Below, in pieces: positions 47,654 to 56,538 of a stretch of 64,000 bases of DNA. A program made the translations under genes and the position numbers. The DNA comes from Pseudomonas sp. Irchel s3b2 (GTDB lineage Bacteria; Pseudomonadota; Gammaproteobacteria; Pseudomonadales; Pseudomonadaceae): positions 1,240,001 through 1,304,000 of the forward strand of contig NZ_FYEB01000001.1 of the NCBI RefSeq assembly GCF_900187445.1, in the 5' to 3' direction. Each line of letters begins with the position of its first letter. Positions within the stretch are counted from its first letter, which is position 1. Below the pieces are notes generated by a model. The model was not told where the DNA came from. It did no database searches and was given only the letters and a program-made list of their open reading frames with translations.

Positions 47654-49405
47654 ATGGGGCAGTTAACAAGGTTATTCGTCATAAGCCGCATATTTTTTAT
47701 GGGCTTTCTGATAAGCGGCATGGCAATTGCGGAAACTTCGCCGATTGAGCCGCCATCTCCCGTTAGCGTCGTTGCGGATGCGGCGCCTGGCGATTACGTT
47801 GCTCAAGCGATTCAGTCGACGCTGGCGCCATTGCGTTCGGCGTTTCCGCCGTTGCTTACATCGCCGGGTCATCAACGGGTCGACGTCAATCGAGCGGTGA
47901 TGGACTTTTATAGCCATCGTGGCTATCGCGCCGCCTGGACGGACGATGACGATGTCGTCCAGTTGTTGAAAAGCCTGAGCGACACCGGGGTCGATGGCCT
48001 GGACCCTGAGGATTTTCGGATTGCCGAACTGGTCACGGCCAGAACGTCGATGCAGACAACAGCGCCAACCCCCGGGCAACAGGCTGCTTTTGATATCACC
48101 GCGACCCAGACGTTTATCACGGCGCTGCTGCAACTGCGGCGCGGCAAGGTCGACCCTTCGCGGCTGGACATCCATTGGAATTTCGATCCGGTTGGCATCG
48201 ATCCTCGGGAGGACGTCAATCTTTTCTTCGCCGCCCTCGACAGCCATGACGTCGCGCGCGCGTTCGCCCAGGCGCCGCCCCAAGAAGCGATTTATGGCAC
48301 GTTGCGGCAGGGCCTGGCGCAACTGCGCAGGGTTCGCGACAGTGGCGGCTGGCCAAAGATTCCAGGCGGGCAGACACTCAGGCCGGGTATGGACGACGCC
48401 TCGGTTGCGCAGTTGCGAGCCCGTTTGGTGGCGGGTGGTTACCTGGCTGCGAAAAAGAACGCGCGCTCCGACTACGACGACTCCGTCATGGCGGCGGTGA
48501 AGAAGTATCAGGCCGAGCAATACCTCGGTGCGGACGGTGTGGCAGGGCCGGCGACACTCGCGGCGCTGAATGTACCGGTCGAGGCGCGAATCGACCAGGT
48601 CCGCGTGAACATGGAGCGGGCGCGGTGGCTGCTGTACAAGCTTCAGGGCACCTTTGTCATCGTCGACATCGCCGGGTACAAGGTTTCGTTCTATCGCGAT
48701 GGCAAGCTGATATGGCGCTCCCGGGTGCAGGTGGGAAAACCGTATCGCAGCACGCCGATTTTTCAATCGGAGATCACCTACGTCACGTTCAACCCGACCT
48801 GGACCGTGCCGCCGACCATTCTGGTCAAGGATATGCTGCCCAAGATTCGCAACAATCCCGGTTATCTTGATGCAAACCGGATTCGGGTGATCGATCGAGA
48901 AGGCAATGTGCTCGACCCGTTGACCGTCGATTGGGACAACCCGCGCGGCCTTACGCTGCGTCAGGATGCAGGGTCGGATAACTCGTTGGGGCAGGTGGTC
49001 ATTCGCTTTCCCAATGACTACGCCATTTACCTGCACGACACGCCCCATCGCGAGTTGTTTGCGCAATCCAACCGCGCGACCAGCTCCGGTTGTATTCGGG
49101 TAGAAAACCCGCTGCAGTTGGTGGAGCTGTTGTTCAACGACCCGGTTCGCTGGAACAGCGCAGGGATTCAAAAGCAGCTGGTCAACGGCAAGACAGAGAA
49201 CATCAGGCTCCCCGTGAAAGTGCCGGTGCTATTGGCCTACTGGACGGTAGACCTGAGCCTTGATGGGCGAGTGACGTTCAAGCCCGATGTGTATGGGTAC
49301 GATAACCCGGTGTTGCGGGCACTGAATCTGCCTTCGGAGTGGCCGTCGCTGGACGGGAGGCGAGCGGTGCCTCCCTCGATGGCGGTGGGGCAAAGCAAGC
49401 TTTAA
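47654..49405 (+). CDS. L,D-transpeptidase of YcbB (LdtD) type
   Basis: A 583-residue exported enzyme. A signal peptide (IFFMGFLISGMAIAETS) is followed by the scaffold domain, a peptidoglycan-binding domain near residue 250 (LRARLVAGGYLAAKK, VKKYQAEQYLGADGVAG), and the YkuD catalytic domain with HDTPHRELF and SSGCIRVENP, catalytic Cys480. It makes 3-3 cross-links independent of penicillin-binding proteins. Length and order match YcbB. The gene overlaps the next, convergent gene by 4 bases at their stops. Confidence 0.92.
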   Translation: MGQLTRLFVISRIFFMGFLISGMAIAETSPIEPPSPVSVVADAAPGDYVAQAIQSTLAPLRSAFPPLLTSPGHQRVDVNRAVMDFYSHRGYRAAWTDDDDVVQLLKSLSDTGVDGLDPEDFRIAELVTARTSMQTTAPTPGQQAAFDITATQTFITALLQLRRGKVDPSRLDIHWNFDPVGIDPREDVNLFFAALDSHDVARAFAQAPPQEAIYGTLRQGLAQLRRVRDSGGWPKIPGGQTLRPGMDDASVAQLRARLVAGGYLAAKKNARSDYDDSVMAAVKKYQAEQYLGADGVAGPATLAALNVPVEARIDQVRVNMERARWLLYKLQGTFVIVDIAGYKVSFYRDGKLIWRSRVQVGKPYRSTPIFQSEITYVTFNPTWTVPPTILVKDMLPKIRNNPGYLDANRIRVIDREGNVLDPLTVDWDNPRGLTLRQDAGSDNSLGQVVIRFPNDYAIYLHDTPHRELFAQSNRATSSGCIRVENPLQLVELLFNDPVRWNSAGIQKQLVNGKTENIRLPVKVPVLLAYWTVDLSLDGRVTFKPDVYGYDNPVLRALNLPSEWPSLDGRRAVPPSMAVGQSKL

Positions 49406-49884
49406 AGCCCCAGGCCTTCTTGTACCGCCAGCAGCAGATTGTGCTCCGTCAGCGCGATCGCATCCGGTTGTTGTCCGGACTGTTCGATCGCCTGAAGCCA
49501 CCAATGCGTCTCGCCGTGTTCGTCCACGGTTCGCAATAGGGCGAGTTCCTTGTCTGTCGAATGAATCTCGATCCGCCCGGCACCGTCGGCGGTGAAGCGA
49601 GCGACAGGGTCGAAGGTGATGCTGTGGTGGTTGCCTTCGATCAGCAGTTGGTCGATGGCGTAATCGTAACTCGCCCCGTCCGGAGCCCTCTCGAACACGT
49701 GAGTGGAATTGCGTCGCAGCTTCAGGCCCACTTCGATCAGTGGCTGCAGCCAGGCTTCAATTCGGTGATACAGCTCGTAGACCTGGGCAGGCCAGCTGTC
49801 GATGGCCTGATCGGCGATGGTCGCGTCGGCACTGGTTTGCCGGGATTGTTTCAGCTTCTCGGCGAGCTCGTCTGCTTTACTCAT
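49402..49884 (-). CDS. Conserved hypothetical protein
   Basis: A 160-residue cytoplasmic protein that I do not recognise. The first 65 residues are helical (ADELAEKLKQSRQTS, QVYELYHRIEAWLQPLIEVG). The rest is beta-rich (YDYAIDQLLIEGNHHSITFDP, GRIEIHSTDKELALL). The C-terminus has a mixed helix TEHNLLLAVQEGLGL. No signal peptide or metal site is seen. It overlaps the L,D-transpeptidase stop by 4 bases on the opposite strand. No operon partner is evident. Confidence 0.7.
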   Translation of the reverse strand: MSKADELAEKLKQSRQTSADATIADQAIDSWPAQVYELYHRIEAWLQPLIEVGLKLRRNSTHVFERAPDGASYDYAIDQLLIEGNHHSITFDPVARFTADGAGRIEIHSTDKELALLRTVDEHGETHWWLQAIEQSGQQPDAIALTEHNLLLAVQEGLGL

Positions 49885-50141
49885 TTCGATTTCCTGTCGT
49901 GATGTCAGTTAATCGTAGCTCCTTCAAGATAATGCGGTTTTGCCTTGCGTCATGTGATTGAAACGCCTGCGTGACAAAACGAGGCGGGATGCCGCGCCGT
50001 TCATTGCGTCGCTCAACAGCATAGCGTCACGACCATTGATCCCCCAACCCTCCGTTTACCCCGCACAACCCCGTAGACTAAGCGCACAAAAAATAAGCGT
50101 TTTGGGCCTCTGCCCCTGCCTTATCCTTTCAGGACTCGCTT

Positions 50142-51713
50142 TTGCCTATCCCCATTCCCGATCCGCACCACGTGCCCGATGGTGCCTTGAAGCGGCTGCC
50201 CCTGCTCAAAGCTGCGGTGCTGTTTATTGCAGCGGTATGCCTCTGCCTCTGTGGGCTGCTTTACCTGCAACTGGAGCAGTCGCGCCGTCACGATCTGGCG
50301 TTGGCCGAGGTGTCTTCGTCGAACCTGACCCGGGCCATGGCACAGCAGGCCGAAGACACGTTCATGAAAGCCGATCTGGTGCTGACCAGTCTGGTGGACT
50401 GGATTCAGGCTGAGGGTTTCGACGCTGCCCAGACGCCACGCTTGCAGAAAACCTTCGCGCGGCGAGTGCAGGCGCTGCATCAATTGCACGGGATATTTCT
50501 GTTCGACAGGCAGGGGCAATGGGTCGTTACGTCGTTCAAGAACCTGCCCCGTGGTCCAGGTGTGGCGGACCGTGATTATTTCCGGTTTCACCAGCAAAAC
50601 GCGTCATCCCTTGCGCACATCGGCCCGGCAATTCGCAGTCGGGAAAATGGCGAGTGGATCATTCCGGTTTCCAAGCGGATAGACGACAAGAGCGGCGGTT
50701 TTCAGGGCGTGTTGCTGGCCGGGATCAAGATGTCGTACTTCGATCAGTTCTTCAAAAGCTTCAGTATCGATGATAACGGTGCGATGTTTTTGGGATTGAC
50801 CGATGGAACACTGCTGGCGCGACGGCCGTTTGTGGAATCGCAGATCGGCACCTCATTGGTCCAGGGCGAGATTTTTCAGAAACTTCTGCCCAGCGCGACA
50901 TCCGGCAACGCCATGATCGACTCGGTGGTGGATGGCATCGTCCGGTTGTATGGCTACCGTCAGCTCGATGCCTATCCAGTGGTGGTCGCGGCGGCATCTT
51001 CCAAAGACGCGATCCTCAAGGGCTGGTACGACACGGCGATTCAATCCAGTGTGATCGTCGCTCTGGTCGTCCTCGGCGTGGGGTTGTTCGGTTGGGTGTT
51101 CATTCATCAGGTGCGTGCGGGCGAGCGCATCGAGGCGGATTTGCGCAAGGCGCAGAAAACCCTCGAACTGATCGCTACCCATGACAGCCTGACCGGGTTG
51201 GCCAACCGTCGACTGTTCGAGCGGGCGCTGGAGGTCGAGTTCGGGCGCGGTGCCCGGCGGTCGAGTCCGCTGAGCCTGATCATGCTCGATATCGATTATT
51301 TCAAGCGCTATAACGACACCTACGGTCATGTGGCCGGGGACCATTGCCTGGCCGAAGTGGCGCGGGCACTGAAGAGTTGCTGTCACCGCAAAGCCGATCT
51401 GGCGGTGCGCTACGGCGGTGAAGAGTTTGCGGTGTTGCTGCCGGACACCGACATCCATGGTGCGCTGACGATCGCCGAGCAGATCCGCCGCAGCGTCATG
51501 GACAAGAACATCATCCACAGCGGCTCACCCACGGGCTACGTGACGGTCAGCCTTGGCTGTTATTCGTTTGTACCGACAGGGCACGACAGCACCGAAATGT
51601 TGATCAAACGCGCGGATGCGGCGCTGTATCAGGCCAAGCATTCGGGACGAAATCGTTCGGCGGTGTTGTCCATGGAAGGAGGCGCCGAGGCGCTGATGCG
51701 TTCGGACCGATGA
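50142..51713 (+). CDS. Membrane diguanylate cyclase with Cache-type sensor
   Basis: A 523-residue inner-membrane enzyme making c-di-GMP. A membrane helix near residue 20-40 and another near 295-315 (SSVIVALVVLGVGLFGW) enclose a periplasmic dCache-like domain (GIFLFDRQGQWVVTSF, DYFRFHQQN). The GGDEF domain is intact: GGEEF at 425-429, and the inhibitory site RKAD at 416-419. Start is TTG with AGGA seven bases before; there is no nearby ATG. Another c-di-GMP gene follows 185 bases later, so the two form a local signalling pair. Confidence 0.92.
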   Translation: MPIPIPDPHHVPDGALKRLPLLKAAVLFIAAVCLCLCGLLYLQLEQSRRHDLALAEVSSSNLTRAMAQQAEDTFMKADLVLTSLVDWIQAEGFDAAQTPRLQKTFARRVQALHQLHGIFLFDRQGQWVVTSFKNLPRGPGVADRDYFRFHQQNASSLAHIGPAIRSRENGEWIIPVSKRIDDKSGGFQGVLLAGIKMSYFDQFFKSFSIDDNGAMFLGLTDGTLLARRPFVESQIGTSLVQGEIFQKLLPSATSGNAMIDSVVDGIVRLYGYRQLDAYPVVVAAASSKDAILKGWYDTAIQSSVIVALVVLGVGLFGWVFIHQVRAGERIEADLRKAQKTLELIATHDSLTGLANRRLFERALEVEFGRGARRSSPLSLIMLDIDYFKRYNDTYGHVAGDHCLAEVARALKSCCHRKADLAVRYGGEEFAVLLPDTDIHGALTIAEQIRRSVMDKNIIHSGSPTGYVTVSLGCYSFVPTGHDSTEMLIKRADAALYQAKHSGRNRSAVLSMEGGAEALMRSDR

Positions 51714-51898
51714 GGCGTGCGGCCATCGATTGACAATGGCGATGTGATCTGTTCTTCAAGTGCGACAACGACTTGCGTTATTCAGGGGCGATGACCGAGC
51801 ATGGCTGCTATGGTCTGTGGAGAGCCTGGCTGTCATGACGACAGACCAGACCCCGCCGGTCTCACCCGATAAGGCGATCGATTGACAGGATCAAGTGC

Positions 51899-54484
51899 AT
51901 GGATTTGAGTGCCTCTAACACCGCTGCACCTGCGCGTCATACACCGATTACCCGCAACCTGATATTCGTCGTCGGCCTGCTGTTTGTGGTCGGGGTGTTG
52001 ATCGCGCTGATGGCTCTGTTCAGCATTGCCGGGCGGCTCGATGCCGAGGACCTGGCCAAGACCACGTTTTATACCCAGCGCGCGCTGGAAAACCGTATCA
52101 CCGCGACGAAAAACTACATCACCAGTTATGCCAACTGGACGACGGCCTACGATCATCTGAACGGCGAGGTCGATGTGCAGTGGGCCTACGTCGAGCAGAA
52201 CCTGGGTAAAACCCTGTTCACCATGGACCTCTACGATGGCGTTTTCGTGGTCGATCGTCAGCGAACCAAATACGCCGTGGTGCGCGGGCTGCTGGTTCAG
52301 GATGAGGCGACAACCTATTTGTCGACCTCTATGACGACGCTTATAGAGGAGCTTCAAAGTCAGGAGAGCCTCATCGAGCCCGTCAGCCGGTACACCTTGT
52401 TCGAAGGCAAACCGGCGCTGTTGACGGCAGCCGCGATCGTGCCCAATGACGAACGCCCGGCGGTCGATCCCAAGAGCACCTCGATGCTGATATACGTCGA
52501 TCAGTTAATCCCTGAAAAGCTCAGTACCTTGAGTGCCGATTACGGTTTGCATGACTTGAGCCTGATGTCCGACGGCACTATTGCGCCCGGTCAACCGGCC
52601 GTTGCCCTTGCCGGCACCGATTACAGCCTGGTCTCCCGGCTCGAGCAGCCGGGTCACCAATTGCTCTGGTCGCTGCTGCCGCCACTGGGCGGGGCGCTGC
52701 TGATTCTGGGGTTGTTGACCGCTTACTTCTTTCGATATGTCCTGCGCACGTCCGGGCATGTGGATGCCAGTTACACCAGCCTCGATTTGTCGAACCAGGC
52801 GCTGGAGGCCAGTGAAGAACGCTTTCGTGCGGTGGCCGAGGCCGCGTCTGACTGGATCTGGGAAATCGACGATCAGCATTGCATCACTTATCTGTCGGGG
52901 CGCTTCAGCACCGTCACCGGGTTTTCCGATCAGCAATGGCTGGGGCAGAACATCGGGCAACTGCTCAACTGCGACACAACGCCCTTGTCGCTGTGGCTGA
53001 ACAAGCTCGATGAAGAACAGGCCGTCAGCCACTTGCGCTGTTCCTATCGCGATCAGTCCGGACAACAACGGGTCTGTCGGGTGTCGGCGCGACCGATCCA
53101 GCGCAAGGGCACAGTGCTGGGTTTTCGCGGGACGGCCAGCGACATCACTGATGAGGTCGCCGCCCATGCGCAGATCCAGCACCTGTCGATGCACGACGCA
53201 CTGACTGGCCTGCCGAACCGCAACAAACTGGCGCGCTATCTCGAAGACGCGCTGGCGCTGAAAGAGCAATCGGCGGCGCTGACGCTGTTGATGATCGACC
53301 TGGATAACTTCAAGCCGATCAACGATTCCCTCGGTCACCCGGCCGGCGATGCGGTATTGCTGGAGGTTGCCATTCGTTTGCGCGAGTGCACGCGGGACAT
53401 CGATCTGGTTGCCCGATTGGGTGGCGACGAGTTTGTGCTGGCGCTCCACGGCATGGACAGCCACGCGGAAATCGACCGGTTTTGCGAGCGCTTGCTCGAC
53501 AGCCTGCATCAACCGATTCATCACGATCACCACACGCTGCACATTGGCGCGAGCATCGGTATCGCCCTGAGTCGGCGCCAGGGGCACCTTGCGGAGGAGC
53601 TGATTCGCTGTGCCGATATCGCGTTGTATCAGGCCAAGTCCAATGGCAAGAAGACCTGGCGCTACTTTGCGGCGCACATGAACGATCAGATCCAGCATCG
53701 CCGACAACTGGAAAGCGACCTGCGTCAGGCGATCAAGCACAACGAATTCGTGATGCATTACCAGCCGCGTTATCACATCGATGGCAAGCAGATCGTCTCG
53801 GTCGAAGCGCTGCTGCGCTGGCAGCATCCGGTGCAAGGCTTGTTGAGCCCTGATGCGTTTATTCCGTTGGCCGAGCAGACCGATCTGATTGTGCCATTAG
53901 GCCGTTGGGTGTTGCGCGAGGCGTGTGAGACGGCCCTGACCTGGCCCGGTGCGATGATGGTGTCGGTCAACCTGTCGCCGGTGCAATTTGCCCGTAGCGA
54001 TGTGATCGAGGATGTCCGGGAGGCGTTGATCCACAGCCGATTGCCCGCCAGTCGACTGGAACTGGAGATCACTGAAAACGTGATGCTCATCGACGTCGAT
54101 GGTGCCCTGGCGACCATGACTGCGCTCAAGGAGTTGGGCGTACGGCTGAACATGGACGACTTCGGCACCGGTTATTCTTCGCTGGGTTACCTGCGCACGT
54201 ATCCGTTCGATGGGATCAAAATCGACAAGCGCTTCATTGCGTCCATGAGCAACGGCAGTAATGACCGCGCCGTGGTGCAGGCGATCATCAATCTGGGCAA
54301 GGCCATGGGGCTGACCGTCACCGCAGAGGGCGTCGAAACACTGGAGCAGCTGGACTTCCTGATCTCGGACCAGTGCCATGAAGTGCAGGGGTTCTATCTC
54401 AGTCGGCCGGTGGACAAGCATGCGCTGCTGCCATTGCTCAAGGCATCAAGAGAGGATTTTGCAGCGCAGGGCACGCACCTTTAG
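51899..54484 (+). CDS. CHASE4-PAS-GGDEF-EAL protein
   Basis: An 861-residue membrane protein. An N-terminal helix (LIFVVGLLFVVGVLIALMALF) and another near residue 265 flank a CHASE4-like periplasmic domain (YTQRALENRITATKNYITSYANWTT). A PAS domain follows (FRAVAEAASDWIWEIDDQH). Then GGDEF at 508-512 with RDID before it, and the EAL domain with EAL at 636-638, NLSPVQFAR, ELEITENV and DDFGTGYSSL. All usual EAL metal and catalytic residues seem present, so it may break down c-di-GMP; the GGDEF part may also be active. The start has ACAGGA upstream. Confidence 0.93.
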   Translation: MDLSASNTAAPARHTPITRNLIFVVGLLFVVGVLIALMALFSIAGRLDAEDLAKTTFYTQRALENRITATKNYITSYANWTTAYDHLNGEVDVQWAYVEQNLGKTLFTMDLYDGVFVVDRQRTKYAVVRGLLVQDEATTYLSTSMTTLIEELQSQESLIEPVSRYTLFEGKPALLTAAAIVPNDERPAVDPKSTSMLIYVDQLIPEKLSTLSADYGLHDLSLMSDGTIAPGQPAVALAGTDYSLVSRLEQPGHQLLWSLLPPLGGALLILGLLTAYFFRYVLRTSGHVDASYTSLDLSNQALEASEERFRAVAEAASDWIWEIDDQHCITYLSGRFSTVTGFSDQQWLGQNIGQLLNCDTTPLSLWLNKLDEEQAVSHLRCSYRDQSGQQRVCRVSARPIQRKGTVLGFRGTASDITDEVAAHAQIQHLSMHDALTGLPNRNKLARYLEDALALKEQSAALTLLMIDLDNFKPINDSLGHPAGDAVLLEVAIRLRECTRDIDLVARLGGDEFVLALHGMDSHAEIDRFCERLLDSLHQPIHHDHHTLHIGASIGIALSRRQGHLAEELIRCADIALYQAKSNGKKTWRYFAAHMNDQIQHRRQLESDLRQAIKHNEFVMHYQPRYHIDGKQIVSVEALLRWQHPVQGLLSPDAFIPLAEQTDLIVPLGRWVLREACETALTWPGAMMVSVNLSPVQFARSDVIEDVREALIHSRLPASRLELEITENVMLIDVDGALATMTALKELGVRLNMDDFGTGYSSLGYLRTYPFDGIKIDKRFIASMSNGSNDRAVVQAIINLGKAMGLTVTAEGVETLEQLDFLISDQCHEVQGFYLSRPVDKHALLPLLKASREDFAAQGTHL

Positions 54485-54569
54485 TCGCCTGTTTCGTGCG
54501 CCATGGCAACTGCCGTGGCGCACCCCGGTCACAACTGGATATCGCCCAATCCGTTGCGAGCGTCGGATC

Positions 54570-55364
54570 ATGAAGAACCTGAAAATCGCCACCTTCAACG
54601 TCAACGGCATGCGCGCCCGCTTGCCGAATCTATTGGCCTGGCTTGCGCGGGAGCAGCCAGACGTCGCCTGCTTGCAGGAACTCAAATCGGTGGACGGCGC
54701 ATTCCCCGTCGCCGAACTGGAGGCGGCCGGGTATGGCGCCGTCTGGCACGGCCAGGTGTCGTGGAACGGGGTGGCGATTCTGGCGCGCGATGCGCAACCA
54801 TTGGAGAGCCGGCGCGGTTTGCCGGGTGATGACAGCGATACCCATAGCCGCTACGTGGAAGCTGCCGTGCACGGGATTGTGGTGGGTTGTCTGTATCTGC
54901 CCAATGGCAATCCGCAGCCGGGACCGAAGTTCGATTACAAACTGGCGTGGTTCGAGCGGCTGATCTCGCACGCCAAGGACCTGCAGAGCAGCGACCATCC
55001 GGTGGTGCTGGCCGGCGACTACAACGTGGTGCCCACCGATCTGGATATCTACAACCCGCGCTCCTGGCTCAAGGACGCGCTGCTGCAACCCGAGAGTCGC
55101 GCGTGTTATCAGCGATTGCTGGATCAGGGCTGGACCGATTCCCTGCGTCATCTGTATCCGGAAGAGCGAATCTATACCTTCTGGGATTACTTCCGTCAGC
55201 ACTGGCAGAAAAACTCGGGGTTGCGCATCGATCATCTGCTGCTCAACCCGGTACTGAGTCCTTACCTGCAAGAGGCCGGCGTCGACGCCTGGGTTCGTAA
55301 CGAACCTCATGCCAGCGATCATGCGCCGGCATGGATTCGATTGGGGGCGCGCAAACGGCGATAG
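54570..55364 (+). CDS. xthA: Exonuclease III-family AP endonuclease
   Basis: A 264-residue enzyme of the ExoIII/EEP fold that cuts at abasic sites and removes 3' blocks. The metal and catalytic residues are visible: FNVNG, LQELKS with the metal Glu, YLPNGNP, GDYNVVPTDLDIYNP with Asp and Asn, and NEPHASDHAPAW with the catalytic Asp-His. The ATG at MKNLKIATFNVNG is where the domain begins; upstream in-frame codons run inside the preceding EAL gene. Pseudomonads carry two ExoIII paralogues, so the symbol may belong to the other copy. Confidence 0.88.
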   Translation: MKNLKIATFNVNGMRARLPNLLAWLAREQPDVACLQELKSVDGAFPVAELEAAGYGAVWHGQVSWNGVAILARDAQPLESRRGLPGDDSDTHSRYVEAAVHGIVVGCLYLPNGNPQPGPKFDYKLAWFERLISHAKDLQSSDHPVVLAGDYNVVPTDLDIYNPRSWLKDALLQPESRACYQRLLDQGWTDSLRHLYPEERIYTFWDYFRQHWQKNSGLRIDHLLLNPVLSPYLQEAGVDAWVRNEPHASDHAPAWIRLGARKRR

Positions 55365-55477
55365 TCTTGGCGTGTGCGGCGATTGGCTAAATCAATTGTC
55401 AGTCCGACCGTGTTTTCCCTTATACATGGCGCCCATCGGCGGAGCGATCCGCGGAACTCTGCATAAAGGATTGAGCG

Positions 55478-56305
55478 ATGAGCGAGACACGACTGACGAA
55501 TCTTGCGCTGTACCTGCAACGCCTGGGCTTCGACGCACCCCCGGCGCCTACCCTGGAAACCCTGCGCCAACTGCAACTGCGCCACACCGGTGCCTTCCCG
55601 TTCGAAAACCTCACCACGTTATTGGGCGAACCGGTGCGCATCGATCTGCCGTCCATAGAGCAGAAAGTCCTGCACGACGGTCGCGGTGGCTACTGCTACG
55701 AACTCAACAACCTGTTCCTGGCCTTGCTTCAGACTCTGGGCTTCGACGCACGTGGCATCACCGGTCGCGTGGTCATGGGCCAGTCTGAAGGCGCGTGGAC
55801 CGCTCGCACCCACCGCTTGAGTCTGGTGACCCTCGACGACGTGCGCTACATCACTGACGTCGGCTTCGGCGGCATGGTGCCCACCGCACCGCTGATGCTG
55901 GATACCGAAGCCGAGCAATTCACCCCCCACGAACCCTATCGCATCGAACCGCATGCCGATGGCTACACCTTGCGCGCCAACGTTGGAGGTGAATGGCGGG
56001 CGATGTACATCTTCGATCTGCAGCGTCAGGAAGACATCGATTACACCCTCGGCAACTGGTATGTCTCGACCCACCCCGAATCGTCCTTCGTGAAACAACT
56101 GATGGTGGCGCGGACGGGGGAGGGATGGCGACGCACACTGAATAACGGCAGTTTTGCGATTCATCGCATGGGCAGCGAGAGCGAACGGCGGGAGGTAGCG
56201 GATGTGGATGAGTTGATCGGGTTACTGGAAAGTGAATTCGGGATTCGAGTGCCGGCACAGGAAGTGTTGAAGCGGGTGCTTGATCGGTTGATTGAGCCTG
56301 TGTAG
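55478..56305 (+). CDS. nat: Arylamine N-acetyltransferase
   Basis: A 275-residue NAT that transfers acetyl from acetyl-CoA to arylamines and hydrazines. The catalytic triad is Cys73 in GRGGYCYELN, His112 in ARTHRLSLV and Asp127 in YITDVGFGG. FPFENLTTLLGEPV near residue 40 is the other family mark. It is cytoplasmic. The gene stands alone with a GGATTGAGCG site before the ATG. Confidence 0.94.
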   Translation: MSETRLTNLALYLQRLGFDAPPAPTLETLRQLQLRHTGAFPFENLTTLLGEPVRIDLPSIEQKVLHDGRGGYCYELNNLFLALLQTLGFDARGITGRVVMGQSEGAWTARTHRLSLVTLDDVRYITDVGFGGMVPTAPLMLDTEAEQFTPHEPYRIEPHADGYTLRANVGGEWRAMYIFDLQRQEDIDYTLGNWYVSTHPESSFVKQLMVARTGEGWRRTLNNGSFAIHRMGSESERREVADVDELIGLLESEFGIRVPAQEVLKRVLDRLIEPV

Positions 56306-56458
56306 CAAGTAAGTTGAGCTCCACGCAAAGGGGGGGATTTGATCAATCCACCCCTTTTTCTTTTGTCGATCCAGGCGTCTTTAGGAATGAAGAGGTTCAG
56401 GCTGGAGGCGCATGGGCAAAAGGGTGGCATGGACACATGTCCATAATCTGACTGGTTA

Positions 56459-56472
56459 GTTGTATACAACTC
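56459..56472. promoter_or_regulatory. Perfect palindrome before the NCS2 permease gene
   Basis: AGTTGTATACAACT (starting at the A of 56458) is a perfect 14-base palindrome 68 bases before the permease start. Its TTGTATACAA core resembles operators of GntR-family regulators. TGGACA-CA-TGTCCA lies just upstream (56429-56443 region). Confidence 0.55.
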
Positions 56473-56538
56473 TATAGACATTTGTCCTGAGTTTTGAATA
56501 CAGTGTGCGCACAACAAAAACCAGGGATTCCCCCAACC

